From assembly GCA_017795085.1 (NCBI GenBank), contig CP051246.1:2110514-2174513 (forward strand): a stretch of DNA of 64,000 nucleotides. The letters are read 5' to 3'. The notes beneath the pieces are model-generated. The model was not told where the DNA came from and searched no databases. It saw nothing but the letters and a program-made list of their open reading frames with translations. Positions 51,664 to 60,998 of the stretch are shown here, piece after piece (the stretch's first letter is position 1; the number at the start of each line of letters is the position of its first letter). Origin of the DNA: Salegentibacter sp. GTDB lineage: Bacteria > Bacteroidota > Bacteroidia > Flavobacteriales > Flavobacteriaceae. The position numbers were made by a program, and so were the translations under genes.

Positions 51664-51957
51664 ATGAAATCAGGAAAAGGAAATATGTTAGTAGGATTAT
51701 TATCCGGTGCTGCTGCAGGTGCTGCTCTTGGACTTTTATTTGCTCCTAAAAAAGGGACAGATACCAGAAAAGCTATCACTGAAACCGGAGATAACTATTG
51801 GAAAGGCACTAAAAAAGGGATTAATGATTTTTCTAATTCCCTAAGCCATAAAGTAGACGCACTTAAAAATAAAACCAAAGCCGGAATTACCGGTTCAAAG
51901 ACTAAAGAAGTAGCGCATGAAGCCAAAGCTGAAATCCATGAGATGAAAGCTAGCTAA
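51664..51957 (+). CDS. YtxH domain protein
   Basis: 97 aa from the ATG at 51664 (MKSGKGNMLVGLLSGAAAGA), where the family similarity starts. An in-frame ATG at 51637 would add nine residues, and both are possible given the -7 box at 51615. One Gly/Ala-rich membrane helix (about 8-25) is followed by FAPKKGTDTRKAI, the YtxH signature, and a helical, lysine-rich tail. YtxH proteins are small stress-related membrane proteins in Firmicutes and Bacteroidota, molecular role unknown. Its position after the trehalose gene may reflect a shared stress context. Confidence 0.82.
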   Translation: MKSGKGNMLVGLLSGAAAGAALGLLFAPKKGTDTRKAITETGDNYWKGTKKGINDFSNSLSHKVDALKNKTKAGITGSKTKEVAHEAKAEIHEMKAS

Positions 51958-51980
51958 ACCTTCATTACAGAAAAAACATA

Positions 51981-52013
51981 AAAACCCCGGAGTGCAACTT
52001 ACGGGGTTTTTTT
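51981..52013 (+). terminator. Terminator of the YtxH gene
   Basis: AAAACCCCG (51981-51989) pairs with CGGGGTTTT (52002-52010), with AGT and ACT pairing inside, then a T-run. Confidence 0.85.
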
Positions 52014-52083
52014 ATGTTCTGTATTTTATCACATTCAACTTTTAAAAGTTTCTGTATATTTAAATTCCTATAAACCACATTTT

Positions 52084-53436
52084 ATGATAAAACATCTACG
52101 TTTCAGCTTATTGATTTTTTTATTGATTTTCACATCAACAATAATGGCTCAACAAACCGATGATCGTATTTATAAAATTATCGATTCGGTTTCAGCAGAG
52201 AGAATTGAAAATGATATAAGAACGCTTGCCGGATTTGGCACCCGAAATACATTTAGTGATACAGTTTCAGATACCCGCGGAATAGGCGCAGCCCGGCGCT
52301 GGATTAAATCAGAATTTGATAATATTTCTTCAAATTGCAATAACTGCCTTGATGTTTTTTATCAAAGAGATTTTGTAACCACCGAAGATAGTGACCGCGT
52401 GCCCCACGATGCCTGGGTAGTGAATGTAGTGGCAGTTCAAAAAGGGACAAAATATCCTAACCGTTATGTAATTATGAGTGGCGATATTGATTCCAGAAAT
52501 TCCGATGGTAGCGATTTTAAAGGCGACGCTCCCGGGGCAAACGATAATGCCAGTGGGATGGCCGGTACTATGGAAGCCGCAAGAATACTTTCAGAATACG
52601 AATTTGAAAGCAGTATCATTTATGTAGGACTTTCGGGGGAAGAACAGGGGCTTTTCGGTGGCCAGGGTCTTGCAAAATATGCTAAAGAAGAAGGATGGGA
52701 TATCATCGGAGTACTAAATAACGATATGATTGGTAATATTGAAGGCGTTGATGGGGTTATCGATAATCGTACTTTTAGGATTTTTTCTGAATCCATTCCT
52801 CCTACGGAAACCGAAAAGGAACGAAAAATGCGTCGTTATTACGGTGGTGAAGTTGACGGAATTTCAAGACAACTGGCTCGGTATATTCATAAAACCACGC
52901 AAACTTATATGCCCGAGATGAACCCGATGATGATTTATCGTTTAGATCGTTTTGGGCGGGGTGGGCATCACCGGCCTTTTAATGATTTAGGCTTTGCCGG
53001 CGTTCGCATTATGGAGGCGCATGAAAATTATAATCGGCAGCATCAGGATATTCGTACCGAAAATGGAATTAAATACGGCGATGTAATCGAAGGGGTTAAT
53101 TTTGATTATGCCAAAAAACTTACCGCAGTAAATGCTATAAACTTAGCCTCACTAGCCTGGGCGCCACCTGCTCCGAAAGAAGTGGAAATTGGCGGAATTG
53201 TAGAGGCCTCAACCCGCTTGCGTTGGAAGGAAACTGAAGATAGTGAGATTGCCGGTTACAAAGTTTACTGGCGTGATACCACTGCCCCGCAATGGCAACA
53301 CTCAAGGTTTGTCGGCAATGTTGATGAATTTACCCTAGATGGAATTGTAATAGACAATTATTACTTTGGCGTGGCTGCAGTTGGTAAAAACGGACACGAG
53401 AGTGTTATAGTTTTCCCTTCTGAAGTTTTTAGATAG
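52084..53436 (+). CDS. M28-family metallopeptidase, secreted, with C-terminal fibronectin III-like domain
   Basis: 450 aa. Signal peptide to about residue 22 (IFTSTIMAQ). The M28 core spans about 40-355: bridging Asp in GANDNASGM (Asp154), Glu pair in LSGEEQGLFG (Glu186-Glu187), metal Asp in NNDMIGN (Asp214), and a late His in EAHENYNRQHQD. The usual first metal ligand His (HxD) reads SGDIDS, with Asp134 in place of His. From about 365 an FN3-like domain (TRLRWKETEDSEIAGYKVYW). Probably an aminopeptidase-like exported enzyme or an inactive relative. Monocistronic. Confidence 0.85.
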   Translation: MIKHLRFSLLIFLLIFTSTIMAQQTDDRIYKIIDSVSAERIENDIRTLAGFGTRNTFSDTVSDTRGIGAARRWIKSEFDNISSNCNNCLDVFYQRDFVTTEDSDRVPHDAWVVNVVAVQKGTKYPNRYVIMSGDIDSRNSDGSDFKGDAPGANDNASGMAGTMEAARILSEYEFESSIIYVGLSGEEQGLFGGQGLAKYAKEEGWDIIGVLNNDMIGNIEGVDGVIDNRTFRIFSESIPPTETEKERKMRRYYGGEVDGISRQLARYIHKTTQTYMPEMNPMMIYRLDRFGRGGHHRPFNDLGFAGVRIMEAHENYNRQHQDIRTENGIKYGDVIEGVNFDYAKKLTAVNAINLASLAWAPPAPKEVEIGGIVEASTRLRWKETEDSEIAGYKVYWRDTTAPQWQHSRFVGNVDEFTLDGIVIDNYYFGVAAVGKNGHESVIVFPSEVFR

Positions 53437-53475
53437 TATAAAAAAGCTGGCAAAGCATTTAATTATCTAATTCAG

Positions 53476-53511
53476 AAAGCCCCTTTAATTGAAATTACCT
53501 CCAGGGGCTTT
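53476..53511. terminator. Terminator hairpin between the peptidase and tex genes
   Basis: AAAGCCCCT (53476-53484) pairs with AGGGGCTTT (53503-53511), loop of 18 bases. T-runs are short on both sides, so strength is moderate; it serves the convergent peptidase and tex genes. Confidence 0.6.
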
Positions 53512-53519
53512 TAAAATAA

Positions 53520-55646
53520 TTAATCTATTAAAGAAAGTTGAACACGTTTTTTCTCCTCGTCTACCGAGAGGACAGTAACTTCGAGTTCCTGGTTTAATTT
53601 TACTACAGAATTCACATCACTTACAAATTCATGGGCGAGTTTTGAGATATGGATAAGTCCGCTTTCTTTGATTCCTATATCTACAAAACAGCCAAAATTG
53701 GTAATATTGTTTACGATTCCCGGTATTTTCATACCCGGTTTTAAGTCGGTTAACGTTTTTACTGAAGGATCAAAACTAAAAGGCTTTTTCTTTGCCCTGG
53801 GATCGGTACCCGGCTTTTTTAATTCGTCCAGAATATCTTTCAAACTCGGTAGACCAAGATTTCCTGCAACATAATCTTTAGGATTTATTTTTTCCAGAAC
53901 TTTTATATTACCAATAAGTTCTTCAGCCCTTAAACTATTATTTTTAGCCATTTTTTCTACTATAAAATAACTTTCGGGATGAACTGCAGAATTATCTAAT
54001 GGATTTTCAGCATTTCTAATCCGTAAAAAACCCGCCGATTGTTCAAAGGCTTTTTCTCCCAAACGCGGCACTTTCAACAATTCTTTTCGGTTTTTAAATC
54101 GTTTATTTTCTTTTCTATAGTCCAGAATGTTTTGTGCTAAACCGGGGCCAATTCCTGAAACATACGAAAGCAGCTCTTTACTTGCGGTATTTAAGTTCAC
54201 CCCTATTTTATTTACACATCGCATCACCACTACATCTAGTTTTTCCTTTAATTTAGTTTGATCTACTTCGTGTTGGTACTGTCCTACTCCAATAGATTTT
54301 GGATCAATTTTCACCAATTCTGCAAGTGGATCACTTAATCTTCTCCCTATGGAAACAGCGCCACGAACAGTAACATCATAATTAGGAAATTCTTCCCGGG
54401 CAATTTTAGATGCTGAATACACTGATGCCCCAGCTTCATTAACCGTAAAAATCGATACTTCTTTTGGTAAATAAACTTTTTTAATAAAGCGCTCGGTTTC
54501 CCGGGCAGCGGTACCGTTTCCTATGGCAATAGCCTCAATTTTATAAGCATTAACCAGGGTTTTAATTTTCGCTGAAGCAGCATCTGTTTTATTCTGGGGT
54601 GGATGCGGGAATATTGCTTGGTTGTGTAAAAGATTTCCCTGTTCATCTAAACAAACAACTTTACAACCCGATTTAAAACCAGGGTCTATAGCTAAAATTC
54701 TTTTGCTACCCAACGGCGCTTCCATTAAAAGTTGCTCTAAGTTAGAAGCAAAAACAGCTATCGCATCTTCATCGGCTTTTTCCTTAGCTTCATTTAGAAA
54801 CTCTGTAGCGAAAGATTTTTTAAGTAACCTTGTAAAAGCATCTTCGCTAGCTTCTTTTAAATATTTTATTCCAGAAAAACCAGGGTTTTTAAGTATTACT
54901 TTTTCTATAATATTTAGCGCCTCAGATTTATCTACTTCAATTTTAAGCTTAATTATTCCTAATTTTTCAGCACGATGAATGGCCAAAAATCTATGTGAGG
55001 GAATTCTTTTAAGCGGCTCTTCCCATTTTTTGAACTGGGTAAATTTTGAAGCTTCGGGATGTTCTTCTTCTGTTTTCACCCACTTTGTAGTTAGCTGTGT
55101 CTTCCAGTCATATAACTTTCTAAGTGAATTTCTAACATAGGTATTTTCATTAACCCATTCTGCAATTATATGACCTGCACCGGTAAAGGCTTCTGCTTTG
55201 GTTTTAACCGTTTCGGAAATAAATTGTCTTACCGACTGCTCAATATTCGGCGTATTTTGTGCCATTAGAATTTTGGCAAGAGGCGCTAACCCAGCTTCCC
55301 GAGCGGTATCTGCTTTTGTTTTTCTTTTTTTCTTATATGGTAAATAAAAATCTTCAACCTGGGTTAAAGTTGTAGCATTTTTAATTTTTTCAGTTAAAGC
55401 ATCAGTTAAAGCTTCCTGTTCTTTTATTGCTTTAAGAACAGCAATTTTTCGTTTTTCCAGCTCTTTAAAATTTGTGAGTAGTTGCGAAATCTTTTCCACA
55501 GCAACCTCATCTAAATTTCCTGTCGCTTCTTTCCGGTAACGGGAAATAAACGGAATTGTAGCATCAGCTTCTAAAAGGGCAATGGTGTTTTGAATGCTTT
55601 TGGCAGGTAATTGCGCCCGGGATTGTATATAGTCCTGTACTTTCAA
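53520..55646 (-). CDS. Tex-family RNA-binding transcription accessory protein
   Basis: 708 aa. Domains in order: Tex N-terminal helical region (IPFISRYRKEATGNLDE), YqgF-like RNase H fold (LAIDPGFKSGCKVVCLDEQG, then IAIGNGTAARETERF), helix-hairpin-helix pair (LLSYVSGIGPGLAQNILDYR and LLKVPRLGEKAFEQSAGFLRI), and a C-terminal S1 RNA-binding domain (GMKIPGIVNNITNFGCFVDIGI, ESGLIHIS). The first residues of the S1 domain follow a linker shorter than 40 residues. Tex is a conserved nucleic-acid-binding protein with a role in transcription and virulence gene expression, mechanism uncertain. A promoter and inverted repeat lie just upstream. Confidence 0.94.
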   Translation of the reverse strand: MKVQDYIQSRAQLPAKSIQNTIALLEADATIPFISRYRKEATGNLDEVAVEKISQLLTNFKELEKRKIAVLKAIKEQEALTDALTEKIKNATTLTQVEDFYLPYKKKRKTKADTAREAGLAPLAKILMAQNTPNIEQSVRQFISETVKTKAEAFTGAGHIIAEWVNENTYVRNSLRKLYDWKTQLTTKWVKTEEEHPEASKFTQFKKWEEPLKRIPSHRFLAIHRAEKLGIIKLKIEVDKSEALNIIEKVILKNPGFSGIKYLKEASEDAFTRLLKKSFATEFLNEAKEKADEDAIAVFASNLEQLLMEAPLGSKRILAIDPGFKSGCKVVCLDEQGNLLHNQAIFPHPPQNKTDAASAKIKTLVNAYKIEAIAIGNGTAARETERFIKKVYLPKEVSIFTVNEAGASVYSASKIAREEFPNYDVTVRGAVSIGRRLSDPLAELVKIDPKSIGVGQYQHEVDQTKLKEKLDVVVMRCVNKIGVNLNTASKELLSYVSGIGPGLAQNILDYRKENKRFKNRKELLKVPRLGEKAFEQSAGFLRIRNAENPLDNSAVHPESYFIVEKMAKNNSLRAEELIGNIKVLEKINPKDYVAGNLGLPSLKDILDELKKPGTDPRAKKKPFSFDPSVKTLTDLKPGMKIPGIVNNITNFGCFVDIGIKESGLIHISKLAHEFVSDVNSVVKLNQELEVTVLSVDEEKKRVQLSLID

Positions 55647-55678
55647 AAAATAGGATTTCAGATTAAGTAATTATTTCA

Positions 55679-55708
55679 CTTAAATTCCAATGAATTTAAG
55701 CAAATATA
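55679..55708 (-). promoter_or_regulatory. tex promoter -7 box with adjoining inverted repeat
   Basis: On the minus strand TATATTTG (55708-55701) lies 55 bases before the tex start. Directly after it CTTAAATTC and GAATTTAAG (55700-55692 and 55687-55679) form a perfect 9-bp inverted repeat with a 4-base spacer over the expected transcription start. It could be an operator or a 5' RNA hairpin. Confidence 0.4.
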
Positions 55709-55721
55709 TGATTCAAAATCT

Positions 55722-56687
55722 TCAAATAATCCCTTCTTCCCGCGAATGTTCTATTGCTTTATGACTATGTTTAAAGTAACAAACGCTAACGTCAAGACTC
55801 TCAATGTTTTTTAGAATTTTAACTATTTCAGGTTTCTGTTTTTTCCTTGTCTTCCTTATGTAAACCGCCTTCACATTTTCAGGAAAAATCTTGCAAATTC
55901 GTTCGTAAATTTCAGCATCTTTTTGAGAATCATCGCCAAGTAAAACATATTTTAAATTGGGGTAAAACCCAATAATATCTTTTATTTTTTCAAATTTATG
56001 ATCGTGAGAGCCACGTCCTGTAAATAAGAAATCGGAAATTCCTGTTTTAATTTTCTTCAACTTCATTACCGCTTTTGGAAGTTGATGCATAATGGCAAAA
56101 TCGTTAATAAACCCGTATAAATTCCATTCGCTGCTGGAAACGTAAAAAAAAGAATTAGAGGCTTTCTCACTGTCTTGCCCGGCCAAGCTTAATTCGCGAT
56201 AATGCTCTACTACATCATCAAAAATCTTTCGTTTATTGATATTTTTCAATAATATAACATAAAGCTTCTTTAAAAAACTATTGCTGTGGGAAATTAGAAA
56301 AGTATCGTCTATATCACTTATAATAGCATATTTACTTTTATAGGGTTTAAGCAACTCCTCTCGTTCTATAATGCCAAATCCCTGAAAATCTGAACTTACA
56401 GTATATTGATGCCAACCTGGTTCTAATGGTTCATCAAAAGGAATATTAAACCTAAAATAACCATCTTTTAAGGTTTTGGTACTAACCTCTGTATGTTTAA
56501 ATTTTAGTTTAACTTTTATATTTTTAAGAGGTTTTATACGAAACATTTGAAAAACAGAAACGGCATGTTTAATCCCCCTACGGTCTAAACGATAACGGTC
56601 TGGAGACAAAGATTTAAACAAATGGCCATTCACCACAAGTTCTTGCTCATTAACATAACCCCGATAAAGTTTTAAATCCAGTTTCAA
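55722..56687 (-). CDS. APP1-type phosphatidate phosphatase family protein (DUF2183)
   Basis: 321 aa. The HAD-like catalytic motif DxDxT is SDIDDTFLISHS (Asp125-Asp127), followed by FFYVSSSEWNLYGF, DFLFTGRGSHDHKF and LLGDDSQKDAEIY, all marks of the APP1 catalytic domain, first described as a phosphatidate phosphatase in yeast. The N-terminal 110 residues form a beta-rich domain (GWHQYTVSSDFQGFG). No membrane segment. Divergent, 66 bases from a diacylglycerol/lipid kinase gene; the two may act in opposite directions on phosphatidate (inference). Confidence 0.85.
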   Translation of the reverse strand: MKLDLKLYRGYVNEQELVVNGHLFKSLSPDRYRLDRRGIKHAVSVFQMFRIKPLKNIKVKLKFKHTEVSTKTLKDGYFRFNIPFDEPLEPGWHQYTVSSDFQGFGIIEREELLKPYKSKYAIISDIDDTFLISHSNSFLKKLYVILLKNINKRKIFDDVVEHYRELSLAGQDSEKASNSFFYVSSSEWNLYGFINDFAIMHQLPKAVMKLKKIKTGISDFLFTGRGSHDHKFEKIKDIIGFYPNLKYVLLGDDSQKDAEIYERICKIFPENVKAVYIRKTRKKQKPEIVKILKNIESLDVSVCYFKHSHKAIEHSREEGII

Positions 56688-56753
56688 ATTTTAAATTTTC
56701 CTCAAGAAATTATTACTCCAAATTACTTAATTTTAAATATAACAAAAAGCCAG

Positions 56754-57626
56754 ATGAAAGATTTTAATAAGGTTTTAATAGTAGTTAATCCAATTTCCGG
56801 TGGACTCGATAAAGAAGAGCTTCTCGCCACAATTAAAAAGGCTATACTAGATAAAAAAGCTGAACCTTTTCTTTTTAAAACTACCGGAAAAAACGATACC
56901 GAAAAATTAAATGCTAAGATAAAAGAAATACAGCCCGATCGAATTTTAAGTGTTGGAGGCGATGGAACTATAAAATTGTGTGCAGAAGTAATTTTGAATC
57001 ACGAACTCCCGTTGGGAATAATTCCTGCCGGTTCAGCCAACGGACTCGCCCTTAATCTTAAGTTGCCGGGAAACCTCAAAGAACAATTAGCCATTGCCCT
57101 TGGCGCTCAATCTTCTAATCTTGACGTATTGCAGATAAATAATGAAATCTGCCTGCATCTTGCCGACTTAGGTATTAATGCTGAATTGATCAGAAACTAT
57201 GAATCTTCGAATATAAGGGGAAAGTTTGGTTATTTATTACAATCGGTACCCACCTTAATTCGCAGTAAATATCCCTTTACTTTTGAGATTTCTACTGTTG
57301 ATAACCCTATAGAACGGCAAGGAATTCTTCTGGCTTTTGCAAACTTTAATAAATATGGAACAGGCGCTAATATCAATCCGCAAGGAAAACCGGATGATGG
57401 TATTTTTGAAATAATAATATTTAAAAGTTTCGATGTTTTTGAAATTATAAACACGCTTCGAAATCAACAAAAATTAAACCCTGCTTTTGCAGAAACCATT
57501 TCTACAAAAGAAGCAAAAATTACTTGTAAAAAACCGGTTGCTTTTCAAATTGACGGTGAATATTTAGGAGAAAAAGAAGAAATCTTTATCAAAACCAGCG
57601 CTAACAAATTAAAAATACTCTCTTAA
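56754..57626 (+). CDS. Diacylglycerol/lipid kinase (DAGK catalytic domain, YegS-like)
   Basis: 290 aa. VVNPISGG at about 10-17, the nucleotide loop SVGGDGTIKLCAEVI (GGDGT at 68-72), PLGIIPAGSANGLALNL, and a C-terminal beta-rich region ending in QIDGEYLG. This is the full two-domain fold of soluble lipid kinases (DgkB, YegS, LCB5-like), which phosphorylate diacylglycerol or similar lipids with ATP. Which lipid it uses cannot be told. Opposite in direction to the APP1-type gene. Confidence 0.92.
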   Translation: MKDFNKVLIVVNPISGGLDKEELLATIKKAILDKKAEPFLFKTTGKNDTEKLNAKIKEIQPDRILSVGGDGTIKLCAEVILNHELPLGIIPAGSANGLALNLKLPGNLKEQLAIALGAQSSNLDVLQINNEICLHLADLGINAELIRNYESSNIRGKFGYLLQSVPTLIRSKYPFTFEISTVDNPIERQGILLAFANFNKYGTGANINPQGKPDDGIFEIIIFKSFDVFEIINTLRNQQKLNPAFAETISTKEAKITCKKPVAFQIDGEYLGEKEEIFIKTSANKLKILS

Positions 57627-57638
57627 AACCCTTTAAAT

Positions 57639-57666
57639 AATTAAAAGTTGTCAACAATTTTTAATT
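57639..57666 (+). terminator. AT-rich terminator-like hairpin after the lipid kinase gene
   Basis: AATTAAAAGTTGT (57639-57651) and ACAATTTTTAATT (57654-57666) pair over 13 bases with one GU pair and a 2-base gap. The T-run after it is broken, so termination efficiency is uncertain. The remaining sequence to 57899 is AT-rich, with no ORF and no confident promoter for the SusC gene. Confidence 0.45.
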
Positions 57667-57899
57667 ATTTTAAGAATATGCGAATTGTTAAAATTACATT
57701 TATTTTTAAATTACTGATTATCAAATTTTTAAACATTTAAAAAACACCACAAGATTATCTTCATTTTTTAATTATTTTACTGTTAATATAGCATAACGAA
57801 AAGGTTTGCGTGAATTAAGGCTCTATTTTTATCCTTAATTTTTTATTAATTTCATACTGCTATTTTTAGTTTTAATTAAGCAACTGAAAAATTAAATTT

Positions 57900-60800
57900 A
57901 TGGAACAACGATTATTTAAAATTAGTCTGTTTTGTTTTTCATTACTGAGTTTTGGATTTCTCCAGGCCCAATCTACGGTATCAGGAAGAGTAATCGATGG
58001 TACAGATATGCCCTTACCCGGTGTTAATATCGTGGTTAAAGGGACTAGCAATGGAACCACTACCGATTTTGATGGAAATTACTCTTTAGATGAGGTAGCC
58101 GATGATGCCGTACTTGTATTCAGTTTTGTGGGCTTTGCCCAGCAGGAAATACCTGTAAATGGTCGTCAAACCATTAACCTTACCATGCAGGAAGATGCCG
58201 ATGCACTTAGCGAAGTTGTTGTGATTGGTTATGGTAATGTACAGCGAAGGGATGCAACAGGAGCTGTTTCAACCGTTTCTGCAGAAGAATTTAATCAGGG
58301 GGTCATTTCTTCTCCTGAAGAACTCATTCAGGGTAAAACAGCAGGACTGCAAATTACAACATCTAGTGGGGAACCCGGTGCCGGAGTTAGTATAAGGATT
58401 AGAGGTACCACCTCTGTTCGGGGTGGTAATGACCCATTATTTGTTGTTGATGGAGTACCCTTAGCAGGTAATGCAACTGCTTCTGGTGGTAGCGATGTTG
58501 GTTTTGGAACCACAACCTCCAAAAACCCGCTCAACTTTCTTAACCCTTCTGATATTGAAAGTATAAGTGTATTAAAAGATGCTTCTGCCACCGCTATTTA
58601 TGGTTCTCGTGGTGCAAACGGTGTTGTAATTATCACTACTAAAAAAGGACGTGGTGCAAAAGGTGCCTTAGAATACTCTTCTAATGTTGGTGTAGCTACT
58701 CCTGCAAATAAATTTGATTTATTAAACAGAGAACAATTTTTAAACGCAGTTGAAAGTTTTGGCGGCGATGTAGATGACCTTGATTTTGGTGGTAACACTG
58801 ATTGGCAGGATGAAATTATGCGTACAGCTTTATCACATAATCACAACCTGTCTTATTCTAATTCCTATCAAGATGGGAACTATAGGGTTTCGGCCAATTA
58901 TACCGATCAAAATGGAATTATAGAAAACTCATCTATGGAAAGACTGGCTGGGCGTTTGAACCTCACCCATCGTTTATTTGAGGATAGGTTAAAATTGAAT
59001 TTACAGTCAACAATTTCAAGAGTAACTGATGATCGAGCGCCAATTTCAGATAATGCAGGAGCGCAGGGCGATTTATTAGGTACCGCATATTTGGCTAACC
59101 CTACTTATCCGGCAGACCCAGAGTTTTCTCCGGGAGGTGATTTTATCAACCCACTAGCATTACTGAAATATAACAGAGACAATACCGAAACCGATCGCTT
59201 TTTGATAAATTTCTCTGCTGATTATGATATTTTCTCTGATCTAAATGCAAAAATCACCCTGGGTTACGATAATTCTGAATCCTTCCGTGGTTCAGCAATC
59301 TCTGGAGATATCCAGGGAGTTGGATCCGGGGTTCCCGGCAATGGTAGAGGAAATATTAATGAGATTAAAGCTACCAATCGTTTGATGGAGTTTACGCTCA
59401 ACTATGAAAAAGAATTTGAGAATTCTAAATTCACAGCTCTTGCAGGGTACTCCTTTCAGGATTTTAGAAGAAGAGGAACTAATGTAAGTGGATTTGGATT
59501 TAATACAGGAAATATGGCAGGAATGATTAATGAACTTCAAAGTTCTCGAAATGTGCTTGAGGGGGCCATCAACGGTTCGTACCAACAATATGGTTATGAT
59601 GTTAATGGATTTTTTGTCAATCGTCTGTTTCCAAACATTCAAAGTGAAGATCTAGATGCACCAGGGGGAGTAAATACGAGTACCGTGGCCACAGACACCT
59701 TTGATACCACCGATGAACTGCAATCATTCTTTACCCGTTTAAATTATGACATTGCTGGAAAATATTTATTTACCGCAACCCTTAGGGCCGATGGCTCTAC
59801 TCGTTTTGGTGGCAATAACAAGTATGGATATTTCCCTTCTGGGGCATTTGCCTGGCAAATAGCAGAGGAAGATTTTACACCTGATGCTTTTTCAACTTTA
59901 AAATTCAGAGTTGGGTACGGGGTTACCGGTAACCAGGAAATTCCGTATAATCAATATGAGCAGCGGGAACGCTATTCTGAAATTGGAATTCAGAACAGTG
60001 GGGAGATCAACCCTCCCGGTACTTCATTAGTATCTTTTGCAAACCCCGATTTAAAATGGGAAGAAACCACTCAAACTAACCTAGGAATAGATTTTGGATT
60101 TATGGAAGATAGGTTGAGTGGTGCCGTAGATGTATATTATAAAAATACCACCGACCTTTTAATCCAGGTATTTTCAGCGCAGCCTTCCCCCCAGCCTTTT
60201 GTTTATCAAAACCTTGATGCTAACGTAATAAACAAAGGGATAGAATTTAATATTGATTATAATATTTTCCAAAGTCAGGATTTCCTATGGAATTTTGGTT
60301 TCAACATTTCCTACAATGAGAATATGGTAGAAGACTTTAACGGAGTTATAGACACTGGAGCTATTAGCGGCCAAGGGCTAACCGGTGCTTTTGCACAACG
60401 TCTTGTTGGAGGCCAACCTTTATTCTCCTATTTCTTAAGGGAATTTGCCGGCTTTGATGAAGATGGTCAATCAATTTATCCTAATGGAGATGTGCAGGAA
60501 TTTGTTGGAAAAGGCGCCTTACCCACCACCAACCTTGGAATTTCTACCCGTTTTGAATATCAAAACTGGGATTTCTCGGTATTCATGGCCGGACAATTTG
60601 GGCATTATATCTATAACAATACTGAAAATGCATTCTTTACAGCCGGTGCCATTGGTAACGGCCGTAACGTAACTCAGAATGTAATAGGTAACGGAGAATC
60701 TAATTTGAATGCTCCCGATGTTTCTACCCGTTTTCTTGAAAAAGGAGATTTCTTGAGATTGCAAAATGCCAACCTGGGTTATAACTTTGATTTAGATGAA

Positions 60801-60989
60801 GAAAGCTTTATAAATTCACTTCGTCTATCATTAACCGGGCAAAACCTCTTTGTAATTACGGGATATTCAGGCCTGGATCCTGAAGTAGACACGAACAAGT
60901 CACTTAACAATGTGCCATCAGCGGGAATAGATTACACCGCTTATCCACGACCAACGACATTGACAATGGGAGTTAACGTATCATTTTAA
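57900..60989 (+). CDS. SusC/RagA-family TonB-linked outer-membrane protein
   Basis: 1029 aa. Signal peptide to about 23 (LLSFGFLQAQS). Carboxypeptidase-regulatory-like domain at about 25-100 (VSGRVIDGTDMPLPGVNIVVKG, FDGNYSLDE). Plug at about 115-225 (VVVIGYGNVQRRDATGAVS, SIRIRGTTSVRGGNDPLFVVDG, IYGSRGANGVVIITTKKG), then the barrel with final ...GVNVSF ending in the expected aromatic. It imports a large ligand through the outer membrane with TonB energy and a SusD lid. Substrate unknown; no glycoside hydrolase or peptidase gene is seen next to it in this window. Confidence 0.95.
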   Translation: MEQRLFKISLFCFSLLSFGFLQAQSTVSGRVIDGTDMPLPGVNIVVKGTSNGTTTDFDGNYSLDEVADDAVLVFSFVGFAQQEIPVNGRQTINLTMQEDADALSEVVVIGYGNVQRRDATGAVSTVSAEEFNQGVISSPEELIQGKTAGLQITTSSGEPGAGVSIRIRGTTSVRGGNDPLFVVDGVPLAGNATASGGSDVGFGTTTSKNPLNFLNPSDIESISVLKDASATAIYGSRGANGVVIITTKKGRGAKGALEYSSNVGVATPANKFDLLNREQFLNAVESFGGDVDDLDFGGNTDWQDEIMRTALSHNHNLSYSNSYQDGNYRVSANYTDQNGIIENSSMERLAGRLNLTHRLFEDRLKLNLQSTISRVTDDRAPISDNAGAQGDLLGTAYLANPTYPADPEFSPGGDFINPLALLKYNRDNTETDRFLINFSADYDIFSDLNAKITLGYDNSESFRGSAISGDIQGVGSGVPGNGRGNINEIKATNRLMEFTLNYEKEFENSKFTALAGYSFQDFRRRGTNVSGFGFNTGNMAGMINELQSSRNVLEGAINGSYQQYGYDVNGFFVNRLFPNIQSEDLDAPGGVNTSTVATDTFDTTDELQSFFTRLNYDIAGKYLFTATLRADGSTRFGGNNKYGYFPSGAFAWQIAEEDFTPDAFSTLKFRVGYGVTGNQEIPYNQYEQRERYSEIGIQNSGEINPPGTSLVSFANPDLKWEETTQTNLGIDFGFMEDRLSGAVDVYYKNTTDLLIQVFSAQPSPQPFVYQNLDANVINKGIEFNIDYNIFQSQDFLWNFGFNISYNENMVEDFNGVIDTGAISGQGLTGAFAQRLVGGQPLFSYFLREFAGFDEDGQSIYPNGDVQEFVGKGALPTTNLGISTRFEYQNWDFSVFMAGQFGHYIYNNTENAFFTAGAIGNGRNVTQNVIGNGESNLNAPDVSTRFLEKGDFLRLQNANLGYNFDLDEESFINSLRLSLTGQNLFVITGYSGLDPEVDTNKSLNNVPSAGIDYTAYPRPTTLTMGVNVSF

Positions 60990-60998
60990 AAGATTATC

